NCBI GenBank assembly: GCA_026168455.1
Contig: CM047429.1
Coordinates: 32,819,850-32,883,849 of the forward strand
Direction: 5' to 3'
Length of the DNA stretch: 64,000 bases
From: Theocolax elegans
Lineage: Eukaryota; Arthropoda; Insecta; Hymenoptera; Cerocephalidae
Shown: positions 20,683 through 31,314 of the stretch, one piece after another
Layout of the letters: the number at the start of each line of letters is the position of its first letter
How positions within the stretch are numbered: position 1 is the stretch's first letter
Notes under the pieces: model-generated
The model's database searches: none
What the model was told of the DNA's origin: nothing
Seen by the model: only the letters and a program-made list of their open reading frames with translations
Program-made: the position numbers and the translations under genes

Positions 20683-23555
20683 GTAAACCGCATGGTTTAC
20701 AAGGGCAAGAGTTTAAGGTTGGAGAACCCTCTAAACTCTTTAAGAAGTCTAGCAAATCATTTTCTGACTTCTCTAAAGTCCTTTACGGAGATCAAATTCC
20801 CTCTCAGACCGAAGTTGGTGTTGAAAGTAAGTCTGAGTGTAAGGATCCTATACGTTCTGGGGATTCGACAGATGGAAAAGTTCTTAGAACACAACCTGTC
20901 AATCCCACCCGAGCTTTGCAAGGTAAAACAGAACAAGGAACCTTATTAGACCAACAAAAGCGTGAGGCTAAAGTTTGGTCTAAGGAACTCCAAAGGCAAA
21001 TATACTCTGATAGCAGAGATATTATTGGTGAAGAAAGCGTAAAGAGATCGTTATCTCAGCCGCTTAGCACCATCGGAGTGAACGACCTTGGTTGTTGCTC
21101 ATCGTCACCCCGTTGTGACACACCTAGTAAAGAGGACAAGAAGCCCTTGGTGGAGAAGGAAATTGTCCTCAACAACGAGCCCTTGGTGGAGAAGGTAGTT
21201 GTCGATGGTGTGCATAACATGAACCGTACAAGCTCGTTGCCGAGAAGTACAGTTCAGGGGGGGGCAGATGCCGTACCAAGTACGTCTAAAATGACGTACA
21301 CGGCATCGACTCCTAACGACGATAGTCAAATTGATCAGATGATTGCTGGAATCCAATCGGATAACCTGCTATTCTTTTTGGTACGACTCGGTGGAAAGGA
21401 CTTTAAAGCACTTTTCGATCCTGGCGCCATGGTCTCTCTTGTACGATCAGATGTTGTCGAACAGTACAAGTTTAAATGGAGACCTGTCAAGGTTATCGTG
21501 AAAGGTGTGGCTGGACCAGCTCTTAAAGTCCTTGGCCTAATTGACATCCTATTCTGTGTAGAAGGCCTTGATAGCAATATCCAACTGAGAATTGTAGAGA
21601 ATATTGAGCATTCCATCATTCTCGGTATGGATTTCCTACAACATTGGAATATGGAAGTCAAATTAGGCGAAGCTATTTGGCGTATTGGCGAGAGTGATTG
21701 GAGACACTTCGTCAGAGATACATCTCATGACATCGATTCGAGGATTTCCGCTGAATGTGCTGGTATAATTGAGATACAGGACGACCAGCGGAAACAAGTC
21801 AAAGAGTTAGTTGAAAGCCTACTCTTGCCCTCGGGAGACGTCCACGGCTTTACGACGTTAACGGAGCACCACATAGAGGTTGATCCTGGTGCAAGACCGG
21901 TTTGTCATAAGCCAAGACGTATGTCTCCCAAGGTCCTCGAATTTGCCCAGAGTGAGGTCAAAAAGATGTTTGACAAGTGCATTATCGAACCGAGTGCGAG
22001 TGATTGGTCAGCTGCTCCGGTCATCGTTCGAAAGGACGAAGGAAGTTAGCGCTTCTGTATCGATTTTCGAGACCTTAATGCAGTCACAAAACGTGATTCT
22101 TATCCAATTCCTAATATGGATACCATATTGGATAAGCTGCATAATGCAAGGTATATATCGAAAATTGATCTTAAGAAAGCGTACTTCCAAATATTAATGG
22201 CCGAGGCGAGCCGGCATTATACTGCATTTGCTGTACCAGGGTCGGGGCTGTGGCAGTTCACGAGAATGCCTTTTGGCCTCATGAATGCTCCTATGACCTT
22301 TGCACGGCTTATAGATGCAATTTTCGGGCCTAAGGTGGAACCTCATGTGTTTGGTTATTTAGACGACTTGATCGTCATTACCGAAACTTTTGAGGACCAT
22401 CTAAAATGGCTCGAATACGTACTAAGGACGTTGAATGACGCTGGACTCGAAGTGAATCGAGAGAAGTGTGAGTTTTGTTGCTCCAGCGTAACGTTCCTTG
22501 GGTACAAATTGGACGCGGACGGCTTGAGGCCTGACGAGGAACGAGTCGCTCCAGTCCTTAATTACCCTACTCCTCGTAATGTCAAACAGCTGAGATCCTT
22601 TCTCGGGATGGTAGGCTGGTACTCTCGATTCATTAATCGAGAAGCTGACATTAAAGCTCCCCTTACCAAGTTGCTGCGTAAAGACCAGGCTTGGGATTGG
22701 GGCGAGGAGCAGGAGGAGGCGTTCTGTCAGCTTAGAGTTGCGTTAGCTGAAGCGCCTGTACTAGCCCGTCCAGACTTTTCTAAGCCATTTACCGTCCAAA
22801 GTGACGCTAGTGACTTAGCAATAGGTGCGGTGTTGACGCAAATGGACGACGAGGGTTTCGAGCATCCGATTGTCTACGTCAGCCGATTATTAAATCGCGC
22901 TGAACGTAATTACATGACAACGGAAAAAGAATGCTTGGCTCTCATATGGGCTATTAAGAGATTGAGACCATACATTGAGGCCTATCGATTTACGGCTGTG
23001 ACCGACCATAGTGCTCTCATATGGCTCAAAAATCTCAAGGAGGCGTCGGGTAGGTTGGCACGATGGATACTTGAAATGCAGCAATGGGACTTTGAAATAG
23101 TGCATAAGAAAGGAGCCTTGCACTATGTCCCGGACGCGCTTTCTCGTGCCATCAACCCAGACCCCGACGAAGAAGAGATTGCCTCGTTCGAAGTAATTAC
23201 AGACCCATGGTATATTGCTAGATTAAACGATGTACGCTCATGCCCTCAAAGATTTCCGGAGTGGAAAATTGAGGATGATATGCTATATCGTTTTACAAGT
23301 GATAAACTCTTGGACTCTGTAACAGAACGAGAGGAAGGCTGGCGTCTTGTGCTACCCTTAGAGCAGAGGAATCGAGTTCTAGTAGATTCTCATTTCCACC
23401 CAGCTATGGGTCACATGGGAATTGAAAAAACTTACGAACGCGTTGCAAGAGATTATTATTGGCCAGGTATCTACCACGATACCCTCCAATTTGTCTTACG
23501 GTGTCTGATATGTCAGAACTATAGGACGTCTCAAGCAGGTCCTCAAGGCTTATGA
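20676..23555 (+). pseudogene. Gy2 Pol: protease, RT, RNase H, integrase zinc module
   Basis: One frame, in -1 to Gag. Protease: FDPGAMVSLV (a Pro where the usual motif is DTGA or DSGA) and ILGMDFL, at about 21360-21660. RT: FCIDFRDLN, MPFGLMNAPMTF, the YLDD box at about 22355-22366, and FLGMVGWYSRFI. TAG 22047-22049 lies just before FCIDFR, where Trp is usual. RNase H: SDASDLAIGAVL, TEKECLALIWAI, TDHSALIWL, ending VPDALSRA. The integrase HHCC module follows (HFHPAMGHMG, CLICQNY). The frame then stops at TGA 23553-23555, and the DDE core that should follow is missing. The Pro in the protease motif and the TAG make activity doubtful. Confidence 0.88.
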
Positions 23556-23593
23556 TTTAAATTGGCCGTACACTTTCCTAAGGTGCGTAAGGC

Positions 23594-23749
23594 ATGTCTG
23601 CTAAACTGGCACCAAAGTATGACAGACCCTTTGATGTTAAAGAAGTACTATCTCCAGTAGTTCTGAGACTAGAAGAGTCTGGTCGGAAACGGACCGAGGT
23701 ACACATATCCGATGTGAAGAGATATGTACCACCTCGGGTTGCCATGTAA
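23594..23749 (+). pseudogene. Gy2 integrase C-terminal remnant
   Basis: A 51-codon frame (KLAPKYDRPFDVKEVLSPVV onward) ending RYVPPRVAM and TAA 23747-23749. The K-L-A-P-K-Y/F...G/D-P-F pattern is the GPY/F-type chromatin-tether domain at the end of Ty3/gypsy integrases. Only about 40 bases separate it from the zinc module, so some 300 or more codons of integrase core have been deleted. Confidence 0.75.
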
Positions 23750-23949
23750 AGCGGTAGGGAAAACGTATCGGCGTACGTGAGAACAGTCAGTGAAGGCTAG
23801 GCCTGGTGACTGTATGCCACGTCAATATCATCCAAAGCACGAAGAATCATTGAAGCAGCCTCCAACTGAAGAAAAGAAGAGAAGCGTACAGCGCGCAGTC
23901 GTGGATAGATTGTGCCTTTCTTTCGACTCGGCCTTCCCGAGGGAAGTGG
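23750..23949. other. Gy2 3' untranslated segment
   Basis: Between the integrase remnant and the polypurine tract. No env-like frame; one short open stretch (23790 onward) runs into the LTR and looks like chance. Confidence 0.6.
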
Positions 23950-23966
23950 AGTCTAGGGGGGGGCTT
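23950..23966 (+). promoter_or_regulatory. Gy2 polypurine tract
   Basis: A purine run with eight consecutive G (AGTCTAGGGGGGGGC) directly before the 3' LTR at 23967, the expected site for plus-strand priming. Confidence 0.8.
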
Positions 23967-25009
23967 TGTGATGGAAATCGTCACACAATCTATTCACGAC
24001 GAATAGAGTATTTAAATTGTCGAATTGTAAGTCGTCAAAGCCTTTCGTATGTCAAGGCCAACCGACGACACTTGTTTATTTTCCTACAAGTGTACAATTA
24101 CGCGCGCAATAGTACGTAGGGATGAGAGCGCGAGAGTGTGTGTGTGTGTTTCCCACTCTCATCCTTTTTTCGAAAATTAGGCGATTGCCTAATCAGTATG
24201 TCCCGATCCGCCGCTCGAGGCGGATAAACTTAACCGGTACCGATCGCGAGAGTTTTTCTGGCTAACAAGGCGCGTGAGGCGTAAGTAAAGCCATCGGTTA
24301 CCCGGATCGTCCTCGCGAGGTGTACCGCGAGTGACCTGGTGTGTGTTAAGGACGGGAAGTGTTGGTGTGAGTGCGGACGCGGATCGCGAGGCACTCGCCG
24401 CGGCACAGGGCCGCCTTCCACCACCGCAGCCGACGTCGTCCTCCGTTGCCCAGGAGGACAAAAAGGGACACGGATCGGCTGGGCCATCCACGGGGCGAAT
24501 CCCGGTAAGTGTAGTTTATACTACCGCGTGTTCCCCCCCTTACCCCGAGTGTATGTGCGTGTGTACATCGGGAGTGTGTTCGGGTACGCCGGTACCCGAA
24601 TAGCGGATATCGGGGTAAAGTCAACCGCAGGCGAGGATCTCGATCCGGTTGGCTCCCGATACCTCCGCCCGCGCGAAAGAACATTGTCGCGGCACGAGGC
24701 CTGGATGGCCAATTGTTAATTAAAATTAAATAAATGGTTTAATTATTTTTATTTTAATTAATTGTTTTTATTGTGTTCTCCCCGCTCCCGCCGACATCCT
24801 TTAATTTTTTATAAATCGTGTCGAGGCAAGGAGGATTGCCCGAATCCTCCACACCGATCGTCTCAGCGAACTCGCGTTCCTGGCGACAGCCCGCAGTTCG
24901 GATGAATAAATAAATAATTGTGTGCGCGGTATTGGGCAACGCGGCCCAACGGTTTTTATTAATTTCATTAATTAATTAATTGAATCGGGTACGCGAATAC
25001 CACGTCACA
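23967..25009 (+). repeat. Gy2 3' LTR
   Basis: 1043 bp, starting TGTGATGG and ending CGTCACA, followed by the target duplication ATAT at 25010-25013. Nearly identical to the 5' LTR. Confidence 0.93.
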
Positions 25010-25074
25010 ATATGTACTACGTACTGTATATAAAATATTAAATACATTGTACAAAATAAATTCTTCCAGTTCTG

Positions 25075-25865
25075 CGCTTTAATTGTTGATTTTTTTAGCA
25101 CTTATCTCCCACCTACATTTCTGTCAATTGTTTCTAACATACGGGCGTCTTGAAAAAGCCATACGCAAAGAGTCAGAAATTTACCTTATGACATCAGTTG
25201 AAATATATTTTTTGCCACTTCCGGTACTTATACCGCCATCTTGTCCTCAACTTCCGCTTCTGACAATTTTTTTCTTTATTAAATACGTTATCACCTGCAT
25301 TCCTGCAAATTTTCAAGCTTGTATCAAGTCGCGTATTTTAGATACCAAATACCGAGAGAAAAATCGAATATTTCAAATCCGCGCACTTATTGATAATTTT
25401 TTTGGCACTTATCCCCATCCTACACCTCTGCCAAATTTTTTCTAGCTTATTGACGTCTTGAAGAAGCCATAAGCGAAGAGGCAGAAATTTACCTTATGAC
25501 ATAAGTAGAAAAATATTTTTGACCACTTCCGGTACTTCTGCCGCCATATTGTCCTCAACATCCGCTTCTGCCAATTTTTTTATTTGTTTAAAACCTTATT
25601 ACCTACATTCCTGTAAATTATCAAGCTTGTACCTTATGACATAAGTAGAATATTCGGATTGTCGAATTCAAAAATCCACCCACGCATACGTCCCCGAGGT
25701 AGACTTCTGCCTACGCGGCTATGACTACATTAATATACAAGGAATTGATTTGGCTGGAGAACAGCCTTGTACCTTATGACAAACTTTTTTAAATGGGTGG
25801 CTCTTAGACTAATAGGCATACCCACTAAAACTCCACCTCTTTTCTTACCTTTATTCCCCCGCGGA
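25075..25865. mobile_element. D1 right inverted arm
   Basis: Reverse complement of 11338-12131, with the same sub-repeat arrangement. Palindromes CTTATGACATAAG lie at 25493-25505 and 25633-25645 and a weaker one at 25185-25197. The short stretch 25014-25074 between Gy2 and this arm is D1 interior. The two outer ends differ beyond the GTGGAG word (11345; 25843), so the exact element ends are uncertain. Confidence 0.65.
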
Positions 25866-25909
25866 AACCGCCGCAAGGCATTACTTCGCGGGGGGAGGCA
25901 ACGGCTAGG

Positions 25910-26239
25910 TTAGCCCACTAATGTTGCTATCGCAACTCTTCTCTCCTCTTCTCTTCTGATGAGACCCAGCCTGTCCACTACTGACGTACAGAGGGTTACC
26001 ACCGCGTTCCATTCCTCCTGGGAGTCAAGCAGGCACGCCCCGATGCCCTCAGGGGTGAGGGGACCGCTCCAAGTGATTTGAAATTGGTCCCGTTCCTCCC
26101 TGAAACGAGGACACCGTAGGAGGACGTGTTCCACGTCTTCGTTCACCCCTGGACAAGCCGGGCACTCTGCGCTGCCGTAGACCCCTGTACGAAATAGGTA
26201 ACTACGGAAGCATCCGTGCCCGGTCAACATCTGGGTAAG
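25910..26239 (-). pseudogene. LINE ORF2, C-terminal zinc finger
   Basis: The conserved tail of R1-clade ORF2: LTGHGCFRSYLFRTG, then C-x2-C-x8-H-x4-C in CPACPGVNEDVEHVLLRC, then FREERDQF. It ends in TAA 25910-25912. A frameshift separates it from RT. Confidence 0.8.
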
Positions 26240-28199
26240 CTGGAAACTGACGAAGCCGTGTTTCCTGCTCGCCCACTCCCGGATCCGCGGGATGATGCGG
26301 TGGGTCCAGCGGCCGTCCCTGGCTGAGTCTCATCTCCGCTGCCACTCCTCTACGGTCCGCAATGACCATCGGTTGTGGCAGCGGTTCTCTTCCAGGCGTC
26401 GCCCACCCTCACGGTGTCTTTCAGCTCTCTCGGCTGCCTGGAGGTCGAAGGGGCGGTCCCCGCGACCACCGAGAGCGCAATGTCAGATACGGTTCGGTAC
26501 GCCCGGGCCACCCTTAGCGCAGCTATCCTGCAGACTCTCTGGCACGGAGCACCAAAGCTCTTGTGCCTGTTCAGGGCATCAGCCCAGATAGGAGCTCCGT
26601 ATAAAATTACGGAGCTCACCACCGAGGCAAGGAGAGACCTTCGCGGTTGCTGGGGTCCCCCGATGTTGGGCATGATGCCCGCCAGCGCACGGGCCACCTT
26701 TATCGCCTTTGAGCCTGCGTTCGCGAGATGGTGTTTGAACGACAGCCGCGCGTCTAGTGTGACCCCTAAATACTTCAACGTTTTCACCGACCGTATCCGT
26801 TCTTTACCTACCGTGAAGGTGGCGGTCCTCTCCTTTTTTGTGCGAGAGATGAGCACCGCCTCCGTTTTTTCCGCCGCCAGACTAAGTCCGTGGTCTCTCA
26901 ACCAAGTGGCGATCACTTCTATAGAGACGTCTCCGAGATATTCGATCTCTTCGACACTCTTTGCGACCACCACTAGCGCCACGTCGTCCAGCGAAAGCCA
27001 CCATCGAGACTCCCTCCGAAAATTGCTGCCTAAGCAGGCCATCATAGACAGCGTTCCAGAGTAGAGGCCCAATGACCGAACCCTGCGGCACGCCTCCCGT
27101 GATGTTGTGGGAGTGCACACCGTCGTCGGTGTCGTAGAGCAGAGTACGGTCAACAAGGTAACTCGAGGTGACCTCCCTGAGATAGAGTGGCACTTGGAAG
27201 TGCTGCAGGGACAGCATGATGTCGTCCCATCTGGCAGAGTTGAAGGCATTCCGGATGTCCAAGGTGATGATGGCACACATACGCCTTGCACTCCGACCAG
27301 CATTGATGGCGTTTGTGGCTATACCAACAACTCTGCCTACAGCGTCCATGGTCGATCGACCCTTTCGGAAGCCGAACTGGTTGTCGGAGAGGTCTCCGGC
27401 CCGACCGATGGCCGCTGCGAGCCTGGCGCAGATCACCCGCTCCAGGAGCTTCCCGACTATATCCAGTAGACAGAGCGGGCGGTAAGATGGTGGCTCCTCC
27501 GGGGGTTTGTTTCCCTTCGGTAGGAGTACCAGCCTCTGCGTCTTCCACTGGGCCGGGAAGCAACCTTCGCTTATGCATGCGTTGAATGCGTCCAGGAACA
27601 AGCCCGGAGCACTCATCGCCGCTATCTTGACGGCCAGACCAGGTATTCCGTCCGGCCCTGGGGCTTTACGTACGGAAATACCTTTAGCGGCCATCCTCAG
27701 CTCGGCTTCACTAATGTCTGGCGACTCGGCTGCACCAATGGTGGCCATCAGGCCCGTCTCTGCTGCCCTTTTCCGATGTTCTGGAAACAGGTGGCGGTCG
27801 ACTTCTTCCAGAAAAACTGGGTCGGTGGGTGCAACAGCGCCCCCGGGGTTGATCTTATTCATAACCGTTTTATACGGTCTGCCCCAGGGGTCGTGGTCCA
27901 CCTCCTCACAGAGCTCCCGCCAACACAATCTCTCTGCAGCCTTGATGGCCACCTTGAGATCCCTCCGCTTTTGTTCGTATTCTGCGAAACGATCTTGGAA
28001 CCGCGGTGTTCCCCTCGTTCTTTGGTGCAGCCTTCTGGCACGCAGGCACTCACGTCTCTTTTCCGCGATGTACTCACTCCACCAGATTATCGGTGGGCGG
28101 CCGCGAGGGTTAAACGTCACGGCCATAGAGGCATTGCAAGCCGCTGTTAGGGCATTCGTGAGGCCTCGTGCTTTTTCTTCTGCGGTTCCCTCCACTTTT
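26240..28199 (-). pseudogene. LINE ORF2, reverse transcriptase
   Basis: RT motifs in order: GPDGIPGLAVK, SYRPLCLLDIVGKLLE, DNQFGFRKGRSTMDA, ITLDIRNAFNSARW, GGVPQGSVIGPLLWN and the active-site region. A one-base insertion at about 26990-27005 falls exactly in the FADD box: one frame reads MVAFA, the other DDVALVV. Later motifs (LSLAAEKTEAVLI, VKTLKYLGVTLD, ILYGAPIWADAL) continue in the second frame to about 26350, where another shift leads to the C-terminal frame. Confidence 0.85.
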
Positions 28200-28917
28200 G
28201 CCCCCTCAAGGGAGCAGAGAACGTCTCACGATCAAACGTGGCTGGTGCCCATCTCTCTCTTGCTCCTCTTCCTGCTCTCTTTGTCCTCCCGCTGGTCAGC
28301 TGGAGCTGTTACACGAGTGCTTGGTGGTTACTACCCGTGTAACGTTCGCTAACTTTCCAGCCGAGTCCCCCTTCCCCCATCAATCTTGGATCGACGAAGG
28401 TGAGGTCGACTATGGACGACTTGCCGGCTTTGGTGAAAGTCGGGGTTGTCCCTGTGTTAGCGATCTCCAGCCCCAGTAGAGCGAACGCCTCGAGAAGTGC
28501 GCGACTACGCGCGTTGGTCTTGGCGCTGCCCCAGTCCGTCGCTGAAGCATTAAAGTCCCCACCGATTGCGACCGGTAGCCGTAAGGACCGAGCACTGGTG
28601 ACGACTGCATCTAGAGATCTCGCAAAGTCCTCGGTGGAATCGCTGGGCGGGAAGTAGCAGCTGTACATGCGTACCCCCGCCACTTCCACCCAGGTGAAGC
28701 TGGGAAGGGGGGTGACCATCTTTCTGGAGATGTGTATATTTCCACATACCCAGATGGCCGCCTTGCCCGTGGCATCCCTTACCCAGTTCGACTTCTCGAG
28801 ATCCCGGAACTCCTCGCTGATGATCGCTACGTCCGCTCTCTCCTCTCTGACCAGCTGGGACAGCAGGTCCTGGGCCACAGCGCAGTGGTTGAGGTTTATT
28901 TGGAGCACCTTAATCAT
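28200..28917 (-). pseudogene. LINE ORF2, endonuclease domain
   Basis: APE-like endonuclease that nicks target DNA to prime reverse transcription. It starts LQINLNHCAVAQDLL, typical of R1-clade ORF2, with the catalytic blocks IISEEF, GGDFNASATDWGS, TPTFTKAGKSSIVDLTF and SNHQAL. A TAA at 28309-28311 cuts the frame near the domain end. Similar sequence continues in that frame to about 28210, where a frameshift leads into the RT frame. Confidence 0.82.
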
Positions 28918-30397
28918 TTTTTATGTGTGCTCCTTCCTCATGAGAGGTCTTGGCTTTGGCCTCGCAGTCCACTGCTTTGTGGCCCTCTTGGCCGCACCGA
29001 TAGCATTGCGCTGACCGGTCGACTGTGCTCTTGCACTCCCTCGCGATGTGTCCCGATTCGTGGCATCGGTAGCAGCGCGAGGATACCTCTCGCAGTCGAA
29101 CTCTGCAATTGACCCATCCGATCCGGAGCTTCCCGTCTTGCAGCAGTTTTTTGGCTGCTACTGCCGGAAGCTGGATGATCGCAGCTAGGGTGCCACTGTA
29201 GGATCCCCTGGTTTTAATATTATCCGGGGATATCACATTTGGCCCGATCTTTGCCGCAATCGCTGCGGCCACCTCCGTTGCTGTCGTGGACTCGTCCATG
29301 TCCCTGATGGTGATGGACACTTTGTGAGTCAGCAGCTGGACCTCTGCTGACCCACTCAGTGTGGACGAGACCACTGTCCTCAGCTCCGCCGTTTCCGTTC
29401 CGGGTCGCCCCAGTTCGAGGAGGAGCTCTCCAGCCCTGGTGCGCCTGATACGCGTGACCCGTTCTCCTAGTGCCTTTAGCTCCGGTGCAGCCTTGACCTT
29501 CCGGAGAATGTCAGCGTAGGAAGAGTCCCCGCTAGGTGTCTTGATCTTGATGGCATCTGGGCGTGGGGGTCTTACTCCGGCCTTAGGCTCTGCCGTGCCT
29601 TTGGCCGGTTTGCTGGCACGTTTCTGCTGCTCATGCTGCTTCGGCTGGCTGTTCTTCATCTTCTTCTTCTTCTTGCCCTTCTTCACTACTGTGACCCAGT
29701 CAGGGACTTTTGACTGGTTCCCACTCGTCTTAGGAACGGATGGCGAAGCATCTGCTGGCCCATTTTTGTTATTGGGCTGCTTCGACCCCTTCTTCCTTTT
29801 CTCCGGGGGTTGCTGAGGTGGTGAGGGCTTTTCCCTTTCCACCGGCCTCCTTTGACGCTCTTTAGCGCGGAAGATGGGCGACGTTTGGCACGTTCCATCC
29901 CTACGCGCATCCGCCATTTTAATTTTCGGCGCTGTCGAACACACAGCACTGTTCATTCGCGCGTATTCATTGAGAGCTCTGCTGGTTGCTCTCGCCATAC
30001 TCTTCAGCTCTTTGTGGATGTTGTTCTTATTAAGAACAAACTCCACCAGGGTATCTACCTTCTCACGCAGACGGAGAAAAGCTCTGTCAGCGTCACTCGA
30101 CATCCCAGTCGAGGGCAGGTCACACGTAGCATTAGATGCTACAGAGACCGAGTGACCAACCTCCGCAGCACTTACCATTTTAACGGTGTGAGTTTGGTCC
30201 CCCCCAAAATCCTTGGGACCAGCACTGACCACCGGGGCTTGCACCCGATCGGAATCAGTGGCGGGATTTGACAGGATTGCCATGCCCGCTTGGGGTAGTG
30301 TTGTTTTCAGCTCACTATCCATACTTGGCTTTATTTCGGGGTGCCTTCCCCTATCTGGTTTTGGTTCGCCCCGAATATTTGATTTTTTCGGTACCAT
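28910..30397 (-). CDS. LINE ORF1 protein (Gag-like, CCHC)
   Basis: 495 codons, apparently intact. I chose ATG 30397-30395 because codons upstream in the same frame are His/Thr repeats read from the CA microsatellite. Features: a possible coiled coil (REKVDTLVEFVLNKNNIHKE), a Lys-rich middle (KKGKKKKKMKNS), an RRM-like stretch (YADILRKVKAAPELKALGE to AAIAAKIG), and two CCHC knuckles, CYRCHESGHIAREC and CYRCGQEGHKAVDC, near the end. The protein would bind element RNA in the ribonucleoprotein. The stop overlaps the ORF2 start by eight bases, so ORF2 is probably translated by reinitiation. Confidence 0.85.
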   Translation of the reverse strand: MVPKKSNIRGEPKPDRGRHPEIKPSMDSELKTTLPQAGMAILSNPATDSDRVQAPVVSAGPKDFGGDQTHTVKMVSAAEVGHSVSVASNATCDLPSTGMSSDADRAFLRLREKVDTLVEFVLNKNNIHKELKSMARATSRALNEYARMNSAVCSTAPKIKMADARRDGTCQTSPIFRAKERQRRPVEREKPSPPQQPPEKRKKGSKQPNNKNGPADASPSVPKTSGNQSKVPDWVTVVKKGKKKKKMKNSQPKQHEQQKRASKPAKGTAEPKAGVRPPRPDAIKIKTPSGDSSYADILRKVKAAPELKALGERVTRIRRTRAGELLLELGRPGTETAELRTVVSSTLSGSAEVQLLTHKVSITIRDMDESTTATEVAAAIAAKIGPNVISPDNIKTRGSYSGTLAAIIQLPAVAAKKLLQDGKLRIGWVNCRVRLREVSSRCYRCHESGHIARECKSTVDRSAQCYRCGQEGHKAVDCEAKAKTSHEEGAHIKND

Positions 30398-30465
30398 ATC
30401 TAGAAAGCATTCCCCTATCCACCACCTGGGGAGGCGCCACGATGCGGGACCAGCAAACCCGGCAC

Positions 30466-30467
30466 GG

Positions 30468-30504
<37 letters not shown>

Positions 30505-30520
30505 AGTGTGTGTGTGTGAA
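30466..30520. repeat. (GT)n/(CA)n microsatellite at the LINE 5' junction
   Basis: A GT tract with occasional GA interruptions, directly next to the 5' end of the minus-strand LINE. The RA repeat begins about five bases further on. Confidence 0.85.
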
Positions 30521-30524
30521 CATA

Positions 30525-31250
30525 CACTTTTCCAAATATTCATATGTGATATATACAATGGGTTAAAAATTAAATACATTAATTATTGCATTTTTAAGAT
30601 AATTCTATTATAAATACTAATGGAAAAAGAAAATTCAAAATTTAACAGTGACAAAATTAATACAAAAATTTATTTATTTAAGAAGAAAGTTTTATTACTC
30701 TTAAAGTACAAAATATTAATGACATAGAACTTTTAACGATGATCCTTCGTCATTGAATAAATTTATTTTAGGAAGTAAAGTTTTATTTAGATCCGCTTAA
30801 AATACTCCAAAGTTTTAATAAATTTTTACTAAGTACATGCACTTTACTATTTTTGGTAAGTTAATTTTTTATTAACATTTATAATTATTAAAATAAAATT
30901 TAAGCTTTATAAGAATTCATATAGTTTAAAATTAACAGTTAACATTTAATATGTCTCTATTATTTTTATTATTTTTATTCTGATTTCATTACACTAAAGT
31001 TTGGTAAAAACTTTTATTTATAAATTATAATCGTATTAAAAAAAAAATTAAAATTTTGGTATAAAACCAAAGCACTATAGCAATACCTCCAAGGTGTTGT
31101 CTGAAACTGTTTAATTTTTAAGGCGATATAAATAGTTTGCCGCCGTTCGGTAAAAGATTTCAGGGTTCTAATATATGCCGCTGTGTATAAAAATTCTTCA
31201 CTCCCCTTATATGGGCATACATATATATATGTATATCTCTCTATAATATA
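30525..31250. repeat. RA repeat, copy 1 (internally deleted)
   Basis: An AT-rich non-coding unit beginning CATACACTTTTCCAAATAT. It matches copy 3 right (44975-45990), but lacks about 450 bases after position 30655. A second unrelated stretch follows from about 31120. No open frame. Confidence 0.7.
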
Positions 31251-31314
31251 TAAATATTTCGCCACCGCCGCCGCCGCCGCCGTGTCTAAGAATTCAGAAT
31301 TCAACATATATATA
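31251..31314. repeat. GCC tract unit before F1
   Basis: AAATATTTCGCC followed by (GCC)n, the word GTGTCTAAGAATTCAGAATTC and (TA)n. Same unit as at 11076 and 33880. Confidence 0.75.

Larger units (their letters stand above)
12387..25009 (+). mobile_element. Gy2: full-length but defective Ty3/gypsy LTR element
   Basis: A 12,623-bp element bounded by 1.04-kb LTRs (TGTGACG...CGTCACA termini) and a 4-bp target duplication ATAT (12383-12386 and 25010-25013). Order: LTR, tRNA-Arg primer site, long structured leader, Gag, Pol, polypurine tract, LTR. By eye the two LTRs differ by about six substitutions and two short indels, so insertion is recent. Defects: a 1.86-kb tandem duplication of leader end plus Gag, single-base deletions in both Gag copies, a TAG in RT, and loss of the integrase core. 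It inserted into the interior of D1. Confidence 0.95.
25866..30470 (-). mobile_element. R1-clade non-LTR retrotransposon (LINE)
   Basis: Minus strand: ORF1 with CCHC knuckles, then ORF2 with an APE-type endonuclease, RT and a C-terminal CCHC-type finger, the R1-clade layout. ORF1 stop and ORF2 start overlap (ATGATTAA at 28917-28910). The 5' end abuts a (CA)n tract at about 30470; the 3' end lies near 25866 without a clear poly(A). R1-clade families of the Waldo type are known to insert in ACAY repeats, which would fit the 5' junction. ORF2 has one nonsense codon and about three frameshifts. Confidence 0.88.

Noticed and set aside
26292..28657. Long plus-strand frames over the LINE ORF2
   Set aside because: They are antisense shadows of a GC-rich ORF2 whose motifs are all on the minus strand.
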